Position numbers and translations under genes: made by a program. This document shows, piece after piece, positions 36,401 through 47,815 of a stretch of 64,000 bases of DNA; the stretch's first letter is position 1, and the number at the start of each line of letters is the position of its first letter. The notes under the pieces were generated by a model, which did no database searches, had not been told where the DNA came from, and saw only the letters and a program-made list of their open reading frames with translations. Source of the stretch: Prinia subflava (taxonomy: Eukaryota; Chordata; Aves; Passeriformes; Cisticolidae); assembly GCF_021018805.1 (NCBI RefSeq), contig NC_086253.1, positions 9,178,735 to 9,242,734 on the forward strand, written 5' to 3'.

Positions 36401-39400
36401 CTCTGCTTCTTTGAGTAAAATTGGAAAAAACACATATACAACTCAGAATTGGCTAGAGACATGCAGAAGTCAAACTTATGTCCAGTTTAGGGGCCTGAGT
36501 CACAAGGACAGTAATGTGCAAAACCCTTCTGCAGGGTTTTTGATTAGATTTGATACAGGAGTTTTCTAGTATGCTTGGCTCTAGTGAAGTGGAGCACTTC
36601 TTCAAGGTCTATCTACCAATTAAATCTTCCTTTTCCTCTGGTATTGAAATTTTATTTCCCTGAAACTGCTGGTTACTGGGGTGGTCTTTTGTCTGATGTT
36701 TTAAGTTGTTGTTTTTTTTTTCCCCTGGTGTGATTTATATTTGGACTGACAACTTATAAAATGTTCTGTGGAGTCCTTCTAGTTTTTTGTGTTGTTCATG
36801 TAGCCATGTGTCATGGAGCTCATAACTTGTTTGTTTGTTTAGTGATTCTCATTCTAATTTTGCTTGGGGCTATTCTTAATGAATGGAAAGCAAATATCAG
36901 AATAGAGCAAAGGGTAAAGATCTGATGACAACCTGTGGAGTTGTGTTACGTTCTGTTAATAATAGACATAGGACTTAGTCTAGGAGAATTTATACTATAA
37001 TCCAGCAATATAAGCAAATTCTAATTTGTTGGTATATAAAAAGCTCCTTTTGCTTAAAACTGGTTAAAAGTAAAATTAACTTGGTTCATTCTTCTCAAGA
37101 TACTTTAGGTACCCCTGACACTTCCTGCATAGCTAAGTTTGACGTACAAAATTTGGGGCATAAATAAGAATAAAAGATTTGGACAGCTGTTGAGAATAAG
37201 GTGTCTGCTTTCACATTCAGGGGGCATTGGAACTAAATGATCTTTAAGGTCCCTTCCAACCCAAGCCATTCTGTGATTCTAGGACACCACTCTAACTGCC
37301 TTAATGTCATAAAACTAACAAAAATTATTAGACAGCTATTGAATTTATATGTATGTTTGTGGTACAGTGTGTGTGTGCTGACCTGAATTTTTTATTTCTT
37401 TTCCCAGGAGAATATTTTGTTGACTTCTTTTCATGGCTTGCGCTTAAAACTCTTTTGATTGCTACATTATAAATAGCTTCAGCTAAATATATTTCTAGTG
37501 TTTCCAGGTGAAAACCATGCATATTTATGTTGTGCTTTCTTGCAGGGGCTGGTGTTTTTTTCCTCTCTTGTGCTGAAGGGGAGCAGATCAGCTTCCTGTT
37601 CGACTGCATCGTCCGCGGCATCTCCCCGACCAAAGGCCCTTTTGGTTTGCGTCCAGTGCTCCCAGGTTAATACAGGAAGTATAGAGTAACCAAGTGAAGT
37701 AGGAACTTGTCATGTCTCGCACCCACTGCTGCTGGTGTAAGAACAGCTTGCAGACACCCAGGGTGTGCAGAGTGCAAAGTGGTTTTCATTCTGAAATGTC
37801 ACTGTACAGATTTATAAGCTGGACGTACCCAGTTGCTCCAACCCTGCTGCTCTGGCTCATTCATATTTCTGGTTATATTGCTAACTCTAGCCCTCTCTTA
37901 TTTTACACTACTGAAAGATGGCAATTGGAATTGAAAGGAACCCTAACTTTTAAACTTACACATTTAACTTGGATCCATGTCTGCATTGCTGTTTTTATAG
38001 TTTAATGGAAAATTAACTTCTGGAGCATTTTGAGTTTATCCAAACCACAATGTTCTAAGTCTTGTCAGCCTTAGAAAACTTTGTCAAGCCTCCATATCAC
38101 ATTTAGGTTTTCCAACTTGAGCTTTTTTCATGATGTGTGAGGATTAAATTCCTTTCCCTATTTCATGGTAAATGCTGCATGTACTCCAATGTTCAAAGAG
38201 GAATTTGGATGGCATCATAATAAAGCCTATTGCCTTTTGATTTCAGCAGGTGAAATACAGTATTGAGTCAGAAAGAGTCTGTCAAACAGGACAAATATGT
38301 AGAAATTAGATTGCAGAAAATTGCCTGTGACTTGGTGGTGTAGGAATACAGTAGGAATAGGTTGCAAGAATGGTGAAGGATGAGCTGGGATTTGTGGAAT
38401 ACTAAGAGTTTGTGTGTTGGGCAGTTAATAACTGACATGGTTTTATTGCTGTTATAAGATTAAGATAATTGCAGGAAGGAAATGTGATGGAAAAGATTAG
38501 ATCTTTAGATTATTAGATCATTAGATTACGTGAAGCTTGTGAAAATTAATTATGAAAAATTAGTTATTAGTTATAAAATTAGTAAATGCATTAAACACAA
38601 GGCTCAGTTCATGTTGTCTTTCTCATGGTTGTAAGGCAGAAGTAAATTAATCAAGCAGGATAGTAGACAAAAATGTCATTCTTGTGTGATATGTTTGCAT
38701 TCAATTAACTGGAGTGTTAAAAAAAGAAGCAAACAGAAAAAGCCCAACAACAGAAACATAAAGCAGTGTTTATACTTAAAGATTTGCTATTGAACACTTT
38801 TTCCTGCATATCCAAAGCTATATTTGTGCATATATATATATATATATACACACATGTATATACTACCCCTAAAGCTCTCACGTAACAAAAATTTCTGTCC
38901 AGAAAAATTAAGCCTACAAACAATTATTCTGTTGTTTTTTTTAAAAATTATTATTTTAATTTTCGCACAATCTTTGAAGATTCATTTTTTAGAAACATGT
39001 AGGAGTAAATATGCTTTCCCATGTTAGTTATCACTTCTGGTGTTTGTGGGTTGTTGTGCCACACATCACAATCTCTTCCCTCCTTCAGGAGCTCTGACCT
39101 GACTGAGGTGCATGAAGTGGATATGGAACATCTTGGGGAGTATTTGGTGTTTTTCGTAAGAGAAGATCTTTTTCCTGTGGTCTTTTCATTTCTCTTCTCT
39201 GCTTGTTTCACTTGCCATTAAAATCCCATCCACTTGATTTCATCTTGTTTCCCTGGGCAGGACAGGAGAAGTCTTTTGTCGAGAATTGTGCTTGCAGACT
39301 CCTCTGCCTTTATTTATCCAAGCTACCTAGATCCCACTAACTTTCATTCCTTTGTATTTTACCTTTGTCTCTTCCAGTCTGTTCCCTATGTATACATTCC

Positions 39401-42400
39401 CTGAAAAAAAAATGTTCTCCTTTATTTATTATCTCAGGCAAAAGCTTGTACAGATCTGTTTAAGACACATGCACATGTACAGTTCTGGTGATTCATCCAT
39501 AAACTAATTTTCCTTATCAAGTATGTTGTTACACAGAATGTACTGTATTGCTTGAAAAGGTCAAGTCTACCAGCTGCATACCATGTGCCAAGTATTGACA
39601 TTCACTCAACCTTTGAAAGCATCAGCTTGTAAACAGATTAATTATCTGTACACTTCAGATAACTAGATCAAAACTTCCAGACTGGGGATTCTACTAAGAA
39701 ACCTCTTGTCTATGTAATGCATATTTACTGCAGTGCAGAATGCTACACAGCCTTAACTGTACTTTATGTATGCAATATTCTGCTTTTGTGCAATTTAAAA
39801 GCTTTTAGAGAAACCTTCTCTTCACAGTTTGCTACTTGAATTTGGCATCTTGCCTTTGCCTGTACCTTTCCAATGTAAACATGAAATATACTTGAAGCAC
39901 TGTGGTATTTTCAAGCAAGGAAAACACACAAAGGGCAGATGTACAGAGAAAGAACGAAATATGATAAAAACAATCACAGTGGCAGTGTTGGACATGAACA
40001 CCCACAGCACAAATATAATCTATAGATGTTATGCAATCAATGCAGTCAGTCTTTGTAGAAAAGATGAATGAATGAAGCTGGTTTCTTCATGTGCAAAAAG
40101 CTCAACAATACTGTTAAAAGGGGTGCTGAAATATTTATGTGTTAGCATGAAGTTAGTAGGAGATGGTAGAGAATGGTTTGAAGAGGACTGAAAAAGGACC
40201 AATTTTCTTACTCGCCGTAGTGATTCTTAAACAAATAAATAGCCACTCTCCAAATGGAATTTGTAAACTGGACATACAAGGGATATTTGCTCAAGGACAA
40301 TATTCATATCATCTTTGCAGAACTGTAGTTTTAAAAACTATTTTTTATTATTATTTTTTACTATTTTATTTTTAAAAATCTTTTTTCCTTAAAAGCATGA
40401 TGTTCTTATCACATGGATATATGATTGCTGTACGTATTTTATGATGTCATCGAAAAAATATGCAATGAAAATCCAGTTCAGTGGAACTCATAAACTTGAC
40501 TTACCCTTGCAAGGTATCACAATCTGGTCTAATCTTTCAGCAGACCAGCTTTGAGCAGCAGATGAGACTCTTGAGATCCCCTCCAACCTGAATTATTCTG
40601 TGATGCTTTGGAAATGAATCAAATTTCTATTCTCACAATAAAAATACTTCTATTAAGTGTACCTCCAAAGTAAATTGGACAAGAAAAAGAACATTAGGTA
40701 TTTTATGGTTTATTACTTGTCGTACTTATTTTAGGAATCCAATAATTTTTCAAAATTGTACCAAAAATAGTCCTATTGATAGCTCCATTGGCAGATTGAA
40801 GGTTTTGATTTGTTAAAAGTTGTGTGATCAGGGCTCATAAAACTCCCCCAAAGACATAGAAGATGGGAATGTGAAAGTCATGCAGGTATAGGTATCTGTA
40901 GATATTTTTAGGAAGTGTAATATTTTAAATAAAGGACTCAAGTGAGTGTTGGCTTTGGATGGCTTGTTTCCCTCAGCTGCTAGTTGGAGAAGAACTGCCA
41001 TAAATGGCTACTAAGATGATCTGGTTTTTTTCCTTGAAGAGATATTTCGAAAACAGTCTGGAGGATTTTACGTTCTGTCTTGACAGAAGTCTAGATATGG
41101 ACTTAGTAATGAATTACTGATTGCATGGTTTGTAATCTATACTGAATTGCATGCTTATTATTTGGGAAATGTTTATCAGGTGTGTGTTGAACTCCTTTTT
41201 TTCACTGGCAAGTTTCATGTTGAATGCCAAACCTGAACACAGCAAAGGTGCAAGAGCCCATCAGTGTTATCTTTGATCAGTGGGCAGACCAATACTCTCT
41301 ATATCTGATTGTGACAGTCTAGTCCTGCAGTCTGGAAAGACCCCAGGTGAAATATTAACAGTCTAGATGCCCTCTTTTAATTTTGGAAGCTTTTTCAGGC
41401 TGCTTTGTGACTGACTGGAGAGTGTACAGTGCTGCTTGCTGAGAATCCATCTGATGCTTTTTCTTTTTGTTGAAGCTTGATACACCTTTGGCCATTGCAA
41501 GACAGCTCTGTGGCTGCCTTCTGCAGTATCTGTACCAAGTGGACCCTCCTCAAACTTTTAGGACATCTTTTCATTCCTCCAGCCATCTTACAAGGTGTGG
41601 AGATGTTAGCAAGAAGGTGAGGGTCCAGGCCTGATTAACAAATGTGCCTACAGTTACACAGGAAGAAAGAGAAGAGAGATCTTCAGCCTAACTTATTTAA
41701 TTTTTTTTAACAAAGTAATTAACCAGTGTTACATTTTAAAGGTGCATATACTCAATTAGATAGCTGCTGACTGAACTGGATACAATACATTTATTCCTGA
41801 CAGGTGCTTATTGAACAACCCTGGAGCTTTGAATTACTGTGACACTTTATTCATATGTTACCAAAGTATTCAAAATCTCCCACGATGAGCAGCTGATGTG
41901 GCTTTAATGAATACCCACCAACGTAATGTAAAAATAAAATCTCCAGCAGAGGCATTTTTAGTCCAGCTAAATTTGATGTAATCCTTCCCCTTTGCCCCAA
42001 AGCAGTGTTTAAGAAGATTTCGATGACTGCCTCACATGAAAAATAGTTTTCCTCATAGCAAGGGACCCATGTTTGATTGGAAAATGATAAAAATTTTTAT
42101 TAATTGAAGGACCTGAGTGAATCACAGGACAGGATACATTTGTTAAGAGTTTGGGAAATGAAGGTACTGATTGTTCTTGGAGCTGCTTTCGGATGTTGTG
42201 TGGGCAGAAGCTGTCGGAACTTCCTTCGACAGCTGTCTCAGTACCGGTCATGCTGCTTCTGTCCCCTTGAGTTACTAATGTGGTAAATTGCCACACACTT
42301 ACTTAGAGGTTATGTATTGGGCATGCAAAAGGTAGAGGATGATGCCAACAAATCCAACTTTGTAGCATTATGGCCTAAAAAACTTGCTAAAAAAAAAGTG

Positions 42401-45400
42401 CTCTTATTACAACAGCACTCATAGGAGGTCATAGGTTATGCACTTCAGTAAGGACTGGTCCTTGAAAAGTGGCTGCCAGTGACTTCAGTCCATAGTCTGA
42501 TCCTGTAGGAAAACATCCTGATTCCAGCTTGGTCACCTGGAACCAAAAATACTGGTATAAGAATCTGTTACTCTGGGGAGTAGTATTGTGTGTTTTCCAT
42601 AGAATTCTGGCTTATTAGCCGAAAAGATTAAAGATGAAACAAACATGTGAGTAAGACTGATAGACAATTACCTAAATCTTAGACTCTGTATATGTTTGTC
42701 AGGTTTTGAAGTTATTTCTCTGGGTATTTCCTAGAACTTGCTTAGGAAGGTTCTTCTGCTCAATCTTCCACAAAACTGGGCAATGAGAGCTTGCAGCACA
42801 TAACTATGAATCCATGTTTTTATACACATGTTCTATCCATAGGCAATTCTTAAGGGGAAGTTTAACAAAAATTATCAGTTCTTTGGACAGACAGTATGCC
42901 TAGAGGTTTCGTGTTGTTGGGTGAAACCTGATATGTCCTGTAGCTGTGCAGCTGGTAGGGAATTTGGCTTCTGGAAGCAATTGAACATATGAAGTGCAAA
43001 CTTTCTGACTTCAACTTCCCTCCTACCTTATCTTGTGTTTTATTATAAGCCAATTTTGTGAGATCAGTTGTTTGACCAGGTGTTTTTTTTTTTTTTTTTT
43101 TTAATTGTATCTTCTGTCTGTGAGAGTGGCATAATTTAGTTAAAAAACTAGTTGCTGTGTAGGTGCCCTAGTAATGTTCTGAAAATCTACTTTTCTCAAG
43201 TAATCGTATTCTGAGGAAAGCAAAAGGACTTTTCCTACTGACAGTTCTTCGGTGTGGGAAGGGTTAGTGTCTGTTTGCATCTTGTTTTGACCAATTTGCT
43301 GATCTGTTATGACAACTTTATACTCAAAGTGCTTGTAGAACATCTTCCTTGGACCTTTTTTGGACATAGGGCATTTAACTAGATACAGCAGAGTAATTGG
43401 AGCAGAGGACATTAAAAAATAGCAGCTTGTAATGCTGTATGCTACTGAGCAGATCCTTTGCATGGACCTGTCTGGGTTGCATCATAGGTGCTGGTGGCCA
43501 AATGTTGTTTTCCTTTGGCAGAGGTCCATATGGAAGCATTGGGGGTTTTGAGTAAGCAGTTGCACAGGTTTGAACTAGTCAATGCCTAGTGTGAGCTGTC
43601 TTGGAGTGTAAATAGAAATGGACACCTAACAAAATAATCCACATCAAACTGTCCTATTTTCTGTTCTTAAGTTTGAGGTGTGCCAAGCACTGTCTGAACT
43701 GGAGGAGACAGAGGTCACAGACCCTGTTTGTCATGGGCACTGTTGCCTTGTCCCTGTTAGAACACCCTTGAGTTCCAATGTATGTTGTAGATGGATTGTG
43801 TATATCTTGGTTTTTCTTCTCACCTTACCCAGATTGCAGACTGCCAAAGATGGAAACCCCTCAGCATGGGGAAGAAAGTTAGAAAGTTCAGCGTTGTCAT
43901 GTCTGTTCCTACCTAGGACAGGTCAGAAAGGGAATATGGTTAGGGAGGAGATATGTGGCAGTTTGTTTCTTGGGGCAGTTGATAATGTAGGGAGCTCCAA
44001 TGGAGCTTCAGCTGACCTGGCAGTGCTCCTTCCCCTGGTTATGAGCTTGCTTTGACTGCTGTGTTGACAATATCAATCCCAAGTCTTTTAAAACTAAAAG
44101 ACCTGGGGTGAAAATGAAACTTTTCTTTTGTCTTTCCAACTAATTTTTGTCTGACTAACTCAATCACAACAATGTACAGCCTTTTTTGTCCTTTTTCTCC
44201 CTCTTATTAAATGATTCAGTGTTTCTGTGGTGTGCTTCCACTACCCACTTGATCAGATACACAAGAGCAGCAGTTGTGAGGAAGCTAATTTTTTTTGCTG
44301 TCATTGATTATTTTTTCTGTGTATTAATAAGAATTGCTGAAGTTTCTCATGATGAACAAGTTAGCAAACCATATCCTCTGCAATTGCTGAACACGACACA
44401 CTCATCAGTGCTATTTTAAGTAATCCATAGGATTTCTCTTTGGATAATGGTTATGATTATTTCCAACATCTGGTTTTATTGTCATACCTACTGTAAATGA
44501 AAATAATTAGAGGAAATTAGCCTGTTTTACTGATGAGACTTCTTCCACATTCTGTTTTACTTTTGGTCTTTCTACTTTTTTTTTTTTTTTGGAATATAAT
44601 AAGCCCCCTTCAGTGAAATAATCTCAGCTGGAATGGCAAACTCACTAAAATGTATGGGGAAAATCCATGACAGTACATTTTAGAAGTGGTTTATATCGTC
44701 CTAACTTGTCTTGTATTAATGTGAAGACAAAGAGCCAGCAGGTTGCTTATTTTATCTCTGACATCTCAACTTAATGACCTTCTGATTATCCAACTTGAAA
44801 GCAAAGTCTTTGTAAATAGATGACCAGGATTGGAAGGTGTCAGTTTAATCACTGTGATTCTGATTTTATGATGTAGCTTTCTAAATTTCTAGGATGAAAA
44901 GTTTGGTCTTTGTGAATGTTAAAATTCCCACTGAATACAGGACAGATTTTATGTGGGTCAAATTAGCTTTCAAGTCCTTTAGACTTGCTGGATGCTAATT
45001 ATTTCTGTAGCTATTGACTTTGGTGCTGTGCTCTTCAGTGTTCTGTCCCTGGTGGTAACTGTAACAGACATTGGGTATAATCTCTGAAAATCTTTGACAC
45101 TTTTAATTTTAACTTACTATGTAGAATATGTCCAGGATGTACTTGAAGTCAGATTGTCCCATACATTTTTCCAATCAGCATTTCAAGCATAAGAATGTCT
45201 TTTTCTCTTTCCTTCTTTTTTTGTTTAGTTTCTGTGTTACCTCCTTTATTTATTTATTTATTTATTCTGCGTTTCTTTTTAAAGATCCAAGTACAAACCC
45301 AGCCTATTCAGAAGAAAGATTGGCTCATGAAGCTTTGCAATTAGAAAAACGCTTGAGCTTGCTGTCCCATACAAGTCGCCAAGGTAGTGGAGGTAAGAAA

Positions 45401-47815
45401 TACCTTTAGTTAAATAAAAAATACATTTTGTTCCATCTCGCCCAGGGTTTAAAAGTTATATGGCCTGTGTTATGAGATGTGGAGCTTACAAGAAAAAGAA
45501 TAGAGAAATGGTCAAGACATTCGATTTGTTCTGTTTCTTGTGAGGCATTTCTTTAACAGCATTGTCTGAAGTCCTTTGATGTAAATTGGGGATTTTCAAC
45601 TCAGCAGACTGAGTTTTGAATCAGACACTGTTAACTCAGGAAGACCATTTAGGATGCTGAATGCTACTGAATTTTTCCATGTAAAACTTAAAAAGAACTG
45701 TCTGTATCAAATCTGATATCTGCTTAAATACCTTAGTGCAGCCTGTGGTATGGGCTCACTTGCATGGTTCACACATCAGGCTTACAGCAGATTTTTGCAG
45801 TAAAATGTAGAATTCCTGTGCTTTCCTCTCCTATCTGTACATCTGTACATCTGTGCCTTTTCTGGAGTTGTTAGTGTATCAAAGTAGAATTGGAGTCTAG
45901 CATTGGGTTGTAAAAAGGCCTGTGCCCTGAATTGCCATTTGAACTGTTTAATATTCAAAGTTAGATCATCCAAACACGTGCTTTGCTCTTGACTCTAAAG
46001 CCTACAAGCCTAACAAATGTCCCTGTGAAGATCCTCAGGAGTTTAATTATGTGCTTATATACGTATCCATGGCTGCTTTGGCCTGGACACTGCTGGATAA
46101 TGTGGTTTGTGACTGAATTCCAGTGAGACTTCCTGAGGTTTTTCTTAATTAGCACATAACTACTACACTTGACTGAATGGATAGAAAATAAATGAGACTT
46201 GATAGATAAACATGCCTTTTTAATTCAGTCCCTCTGGTCAGAAATCATGCCCCAGCTTTATATACAGTTTCTGCCTTTGTTTTCACATTGGTTTTATTAG
46301 GAAAGAAAAAACAGCATTGAGGACTCTGTGTGTGCTACAAGAAAGTGGTTTTGTATTTGTTTGTTTGTGTGATGTTTGTGTTTTTTCCTTGTGCCCATTC
46401 AAGCCAATATTTAATATTTTTCATTCATATTCTGTCTTTGATGGTAGTATTTACCTGTTAAAGTGATGTTCTTGCAACTATCATTCAGGGAAAAAATCTT
46501 GCAATATAGACATAAATGAATCACAGAAGATATTTTTGTATATAGATACGTAAACATTTTTATAACAGTATTATTTTTATTTTTATTTGTACAGCGATGT
46601 ATGATTGTATTTTGGTACAGCAACCTAGCTAACTGTATGGAAGTAAAATATGTTTGAAAAAGAGAGAACTTGGTGCATAAATTTGAAAAATTTAGCCTTG
46701 AATGCATTATGTTCCACAGTGTGGTAAGGTTATGGCAAGGTAACATATCATAACATTTTATTTTTCCTGTGGGGCTATGAGTTATTGCAGGAATTCTGGC
46801 TTTCTGACAGCAGTTGCACTTACAGAAAGCAGATGGAATCTCAGGGCCCTTCCTGTTTTACATACTTGCCATGTTTGAGTCTGTTGATTGTGTTTTAAAC
46901 ATGGTTAATGTGTTTCCTTCTTTTCTAGGAGACGATAGGAGTATTTCAAGCTCATCTTCAGACACCAGCCACTCGGACGTCAGTGTTGGGAGCAGGCTGA
47001 CAGTGTGGCCTGAGCAATCTTCAGCCAGCACCTCTCAGGAGAGCCATGGGCTGGCAGCTGCAAAGGGCATTCACCTGGGAGAAGACAAGGCCCTTCCAGA
47101 AGGGGCACGTGGCGCTGCCAAACCCCCTCCGAAGCCGCTCCGATCCAGGCAGCTGCAGGAAATAGGGCGCCAGAGTTCTTCTGACAGTGGAATAGCTACT
47201 GGTAGTCACTCTTCCTACTCCGGGAGCTTCTCTTCCTATGCTGGGAGCTTAGACATTTGCCATGGTGATGAGTTTGGATCCTTGCTAAGCTTGCCGTTGA
47301 ACTTCCCTTCAGATCAGAGTCTATGTACTTGTCCTCACAGTGAGTCCCAGAGAGGAGTGGGATCAGAGTATCAGGTTCCCAGCTCCCTCAGACACGTTTA
47401 TGATATACCCAGGAGTGTGTTGCAGGCAGCTTCTAAAGAAGCACAGCTGAAGAGTGCAGACTCTACGCTACCCAAGGACCAGGCCCTGCCTGCCCAGGGT
47501 GCCAGGGACCCAAAACCGCTACTACCACACGTGGAGGCACGGAGGGGACCTGAGCACAGCCAGCACAGAGGGAGGCCTTCGTCCTTACTCACAGAAAGCA
47601 GCAAGGACTCAAGTGATGAGACATATGTGGATTTTGTTTCAAGGTGGTCAGACACAAAACCACAAGGACAGGTGGCAGACTCCAAAAGTAGTGAGCTGTC
47701 ACCACCTGGTGGGGCCTCAGCTGACCCCTGTGACACGTGTAGCCCCCACCTTGGGATGACAAGAGCTCTTTTTTCATCTTGTCCAATCTGTGGTGGACTA
47801 AAGGTAAATACTTAA
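24364..47815 (+). CDS. DOK7: Docking protein 7, complete (548 codons)
   Basis: DOK7 is the muscle adaptor that binds and activates the receptor kinase MuSK from the cytoplasm and is needed for acetylcholine-receptor clustering at the neuromuscular junction. Exons are 24364-24417, 24545-24590, 26724-26954, 30644-30844, 37546-37665, 45285-45392 and 46929-47815, summing to 1647 nt. The PH domain (about residues 4-109; VEGHVKLRDGKK, WLVLRKPSPVA) is followed by the PTB domain (about 105-210; VAPGTKLESGPATLH, LSDLRRYGAVPNGFIFEG). The tail is Ser-rich with PPPKPLR and DSGIATGSHSSYSGSFSSYAGS. Y401 (YQVP) and Y411 (YDIP) match the CRK-binding tyrosines known in mammals. The protein ends CGGLKVNT, like human. 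It is longer than human DOK7 (504 residues, from memory), with the extra length in the tail. The start at 24364 is chosen because it alone yields the PH domain in frame. Confidence 0.98.
24418..24544 (+). other. DOK7: DOK7 intron 1, 127 bp, GC-rich
   Basis: This is a very short GC-rich intron ending in a good acceptor (TTTGCCTCTCGTTGCAG). It has no in-frame stop relative to exon 1. If retained, the message would shift frame in exon 2 and end at the stop codon that finishes at 24594, giving 76 codons. Confidence 0.9.
24545..24590 (+). CDS. DOK7: DOK7 exon 2
   Basis: It encodes residues 19-33 (WKNRWLVLRKPSPVA), PH-domain strands. The donor is CAG/GTAAGA, and it ends in phase 1. Confidence 0.97.
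24591..26723 (+). other. DOK7: DOK7 intron 2
   Basis: This 2133-bp GT-AG intron begins inside the CpG island and becomes AT-rich after about 24750. It contains an A15 tract at 25006-25020. No other gene is supported; the GC-rich open frames at 24352-24985 are composition artefacts. Confidence 0.9.
25006..25020. repeat. A15 homopolymer
   Basis: Fifteen consecutive A residues in DOK7 intron 2. No element body is recognisable next to it. Confidence 0.9.
26724..26954 (+). CDS. DOK7: DOK7 exon 3
   Basis: It encodes residues 35-110 plus split codons at both ends, most of the PH domain: CLLMLVYKDKSERAKG, EDICGLDPGLCYEGL, YAWDVRIRYSLGE. The length, 231 nt, is divisible by three, with phase 1 at both ends. 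The acceptor is TTTTAG and the donor AAG/GTAACC. Confidence 0.98.
26955..30643 (+). other. DOK7: DOK7 intron 3
   Basis: This is a 3689-bp GT-AG intron. It holds a T21 tract followed directly by AG (28802-28824). From 30496 the intron is open in frame into exon 4, but the canonical acceptor at 30641-30643 and conserved PTB sequence place the exon start at 30644. No other gene is seen. Confidence 0.9.
28802..28822. repeat. T21 homopolymer ending in AG
   Basis: Twenty-one T residues are followed by AG, a shape like a strong 3' splice site but with no coding exon after it. It may be the reverse complement of a retroposon tail; no body is recognisable. Confidence 0.9.
30644..30844 (+). CDS. DOK7: DOK7 exon 4
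   Basis: It encodes residues 112-177, the start and core of the PTB domain: HRFQVFVAPGTKLESGPATL, GQWKLSDLRRYGAV, FIFEGGTRCGF. The length, 201 nt, is divisible by three, with phase 1 at both ends. The donor is TTCT/GTAAGT. Confidence 0.98.
31858..32141 (+). mobile_element. CR1 LINE, 5'-truncated 3' end
   Basis: It shows the conserved order of avian CR1 3' sequence: GGAGGGTGTGGCCAGGTGGG, CTCTTCTCCCGGGCAACAAG, GGAGGTTTAGGTTGG, GGGTTGTCAAGCATTG, CATCCCTGGAAGTGTTTAAG, GACATGGTGGTGTCCAGTC, TCTTTTCCAACCTCAGTGA, then a CTCTGTGA tail. Several substitutions and the loss of most of the element show an old 5'-truncated insertion. It lies in sense orientation within DOK7 intron 4. Confidence 0.92.
37221..37281 (+). 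mobile_element. CR1 LINE 3'-terminal fragment
   Basis: GGAACTAAATGATCTTTAAG, GTCCCTTCCAACCCAAGCC and ATTCTGTGATTCTAG form the terminal block and 8-bp-like tail of CR1. It ends about 265 bases before DOK7 exon 5. Confidence 0.9.
37546..37665 (+). CDS. DOK7: DOK7 exon 5
   Basis: It encodes residues 179-217, the C-terminal part of the PTB domain (AGVFFLSCAEGEQISFLFDC, RGISPTKGPFGLRPVLP). The length, 120 nt, is divisible by three, with phase 1 at both ends. The donor CAG/GTTAAT is weak after the GT, but the exon bases next to it fit the consensus. Confidence 0.97.
38830..38862. repeat. (TA)n/(CA)n microsatellite
   Basis: About nine TA units run into CACACATGTATATA. It is a simple repeat in DOK7 intron 5. 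Confidence 0.9.
40545..40605 (+). mobile_element. CR1 LINE 3'-terminal fragment
   Basis: CTCTTGAGATCCCCTCCAAC followed by CTGAATTATTCTGTGATGCT matches the terminal block of CR1. Only the last 60 or so bases are recognisable. Confidence 0.85.
43083..43102. repeat. T20 homopolymer
   Basis: Twenty T residues in DOK7 intron 5, with no recognisable element body attached. Confidence 0.9.
45245..45266. repeat. (TTTA)5 microsatellite next to the exon 6 acceptor
   Basis: The repeat TTTATTTATTTATTTATTTA forms the far part of the pyrimidine-rich tract 19 bases before exon 6. Length changes could affect use of that acceptor. Confidence 0.85.
45285..45392 (+). CDS. DOK7: DOK7 exon 6
   Basis: It encodes residues 219-253 (PSTNPAYSEERLAHEALQLE, KRLSLLSHTSRQGSGG), the link between the PTB domain and the tail. 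The length, 108 nt, is divisible by three, with phase 1 at both ends. The donor is AG/GTAAGA. Confidence 0.96.
45393..46928 (+). other. DOK7: DOK7 intron 6
   Basis: This is a 1536-bp GT-AG intron. Its last 115 bases are open in frame with exon 7, but the acceptor TTTTCTAG at 46926-46928 and the conserved GDDRSISSSSSD start define the exon. Confidence 0.9.
46929..47815 (+). CDS. DOK7: DOK7 exon 7, terminal coding exon
   Basis: It encodes residues 255-548, the whole tail. A serine-rich segment is followed by PPPKPLRSRQLQEIGRQ, the SHSSYSGSFSSYAGS segment, and the two CRK-type tyrosine motifs Y401-QVP and Y411-DIP. A poorly conserved Pro/Ser/Gln-rich part leads to SCPICGGLKVNT and TAA at 47813-47815. 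AAG/GTAAAT at 47801 looks like a donor, but the human protein ends with the same CGGLKVN motif (from memory), so translation most likely ends here. Confidence 0.96.

Larger units (their letters stand above)
30845..37545 (+). other. DOK7: DOK7 intron 4
   Basis: This 6701-bp GT-AG intron carries two CR1 LINE 3' fragments (31858-32141 and 37221-37281) in sense orientation. No other gene is recognised. The minus-strand open frame at 34601-35014 has no domain I know. Confidence 0.9.
37666..45284 (+). other. DOK7: DOK7 intron 5
   Basis: This 7619-bp GT-AG intron is the largest in the gene. It contains a TA-rich microsatellite (38830), a CR1 end (40545-40605), T20 at 43083 and a TTTA repeat just before the acceptor. 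Minus-strand open frames around 42009-42296 and 43140-43463 are not supported as genes. Confidence 0.9.

Noticed and set aside
46814..46928. Apparent N-terminal extension reading in frame into DOK7 exon 7
   Set aside because: A good acceptor at 46926-46928 joins exon 6 in frame with conserved sequence. The extension is intron that happens to lack a stop.
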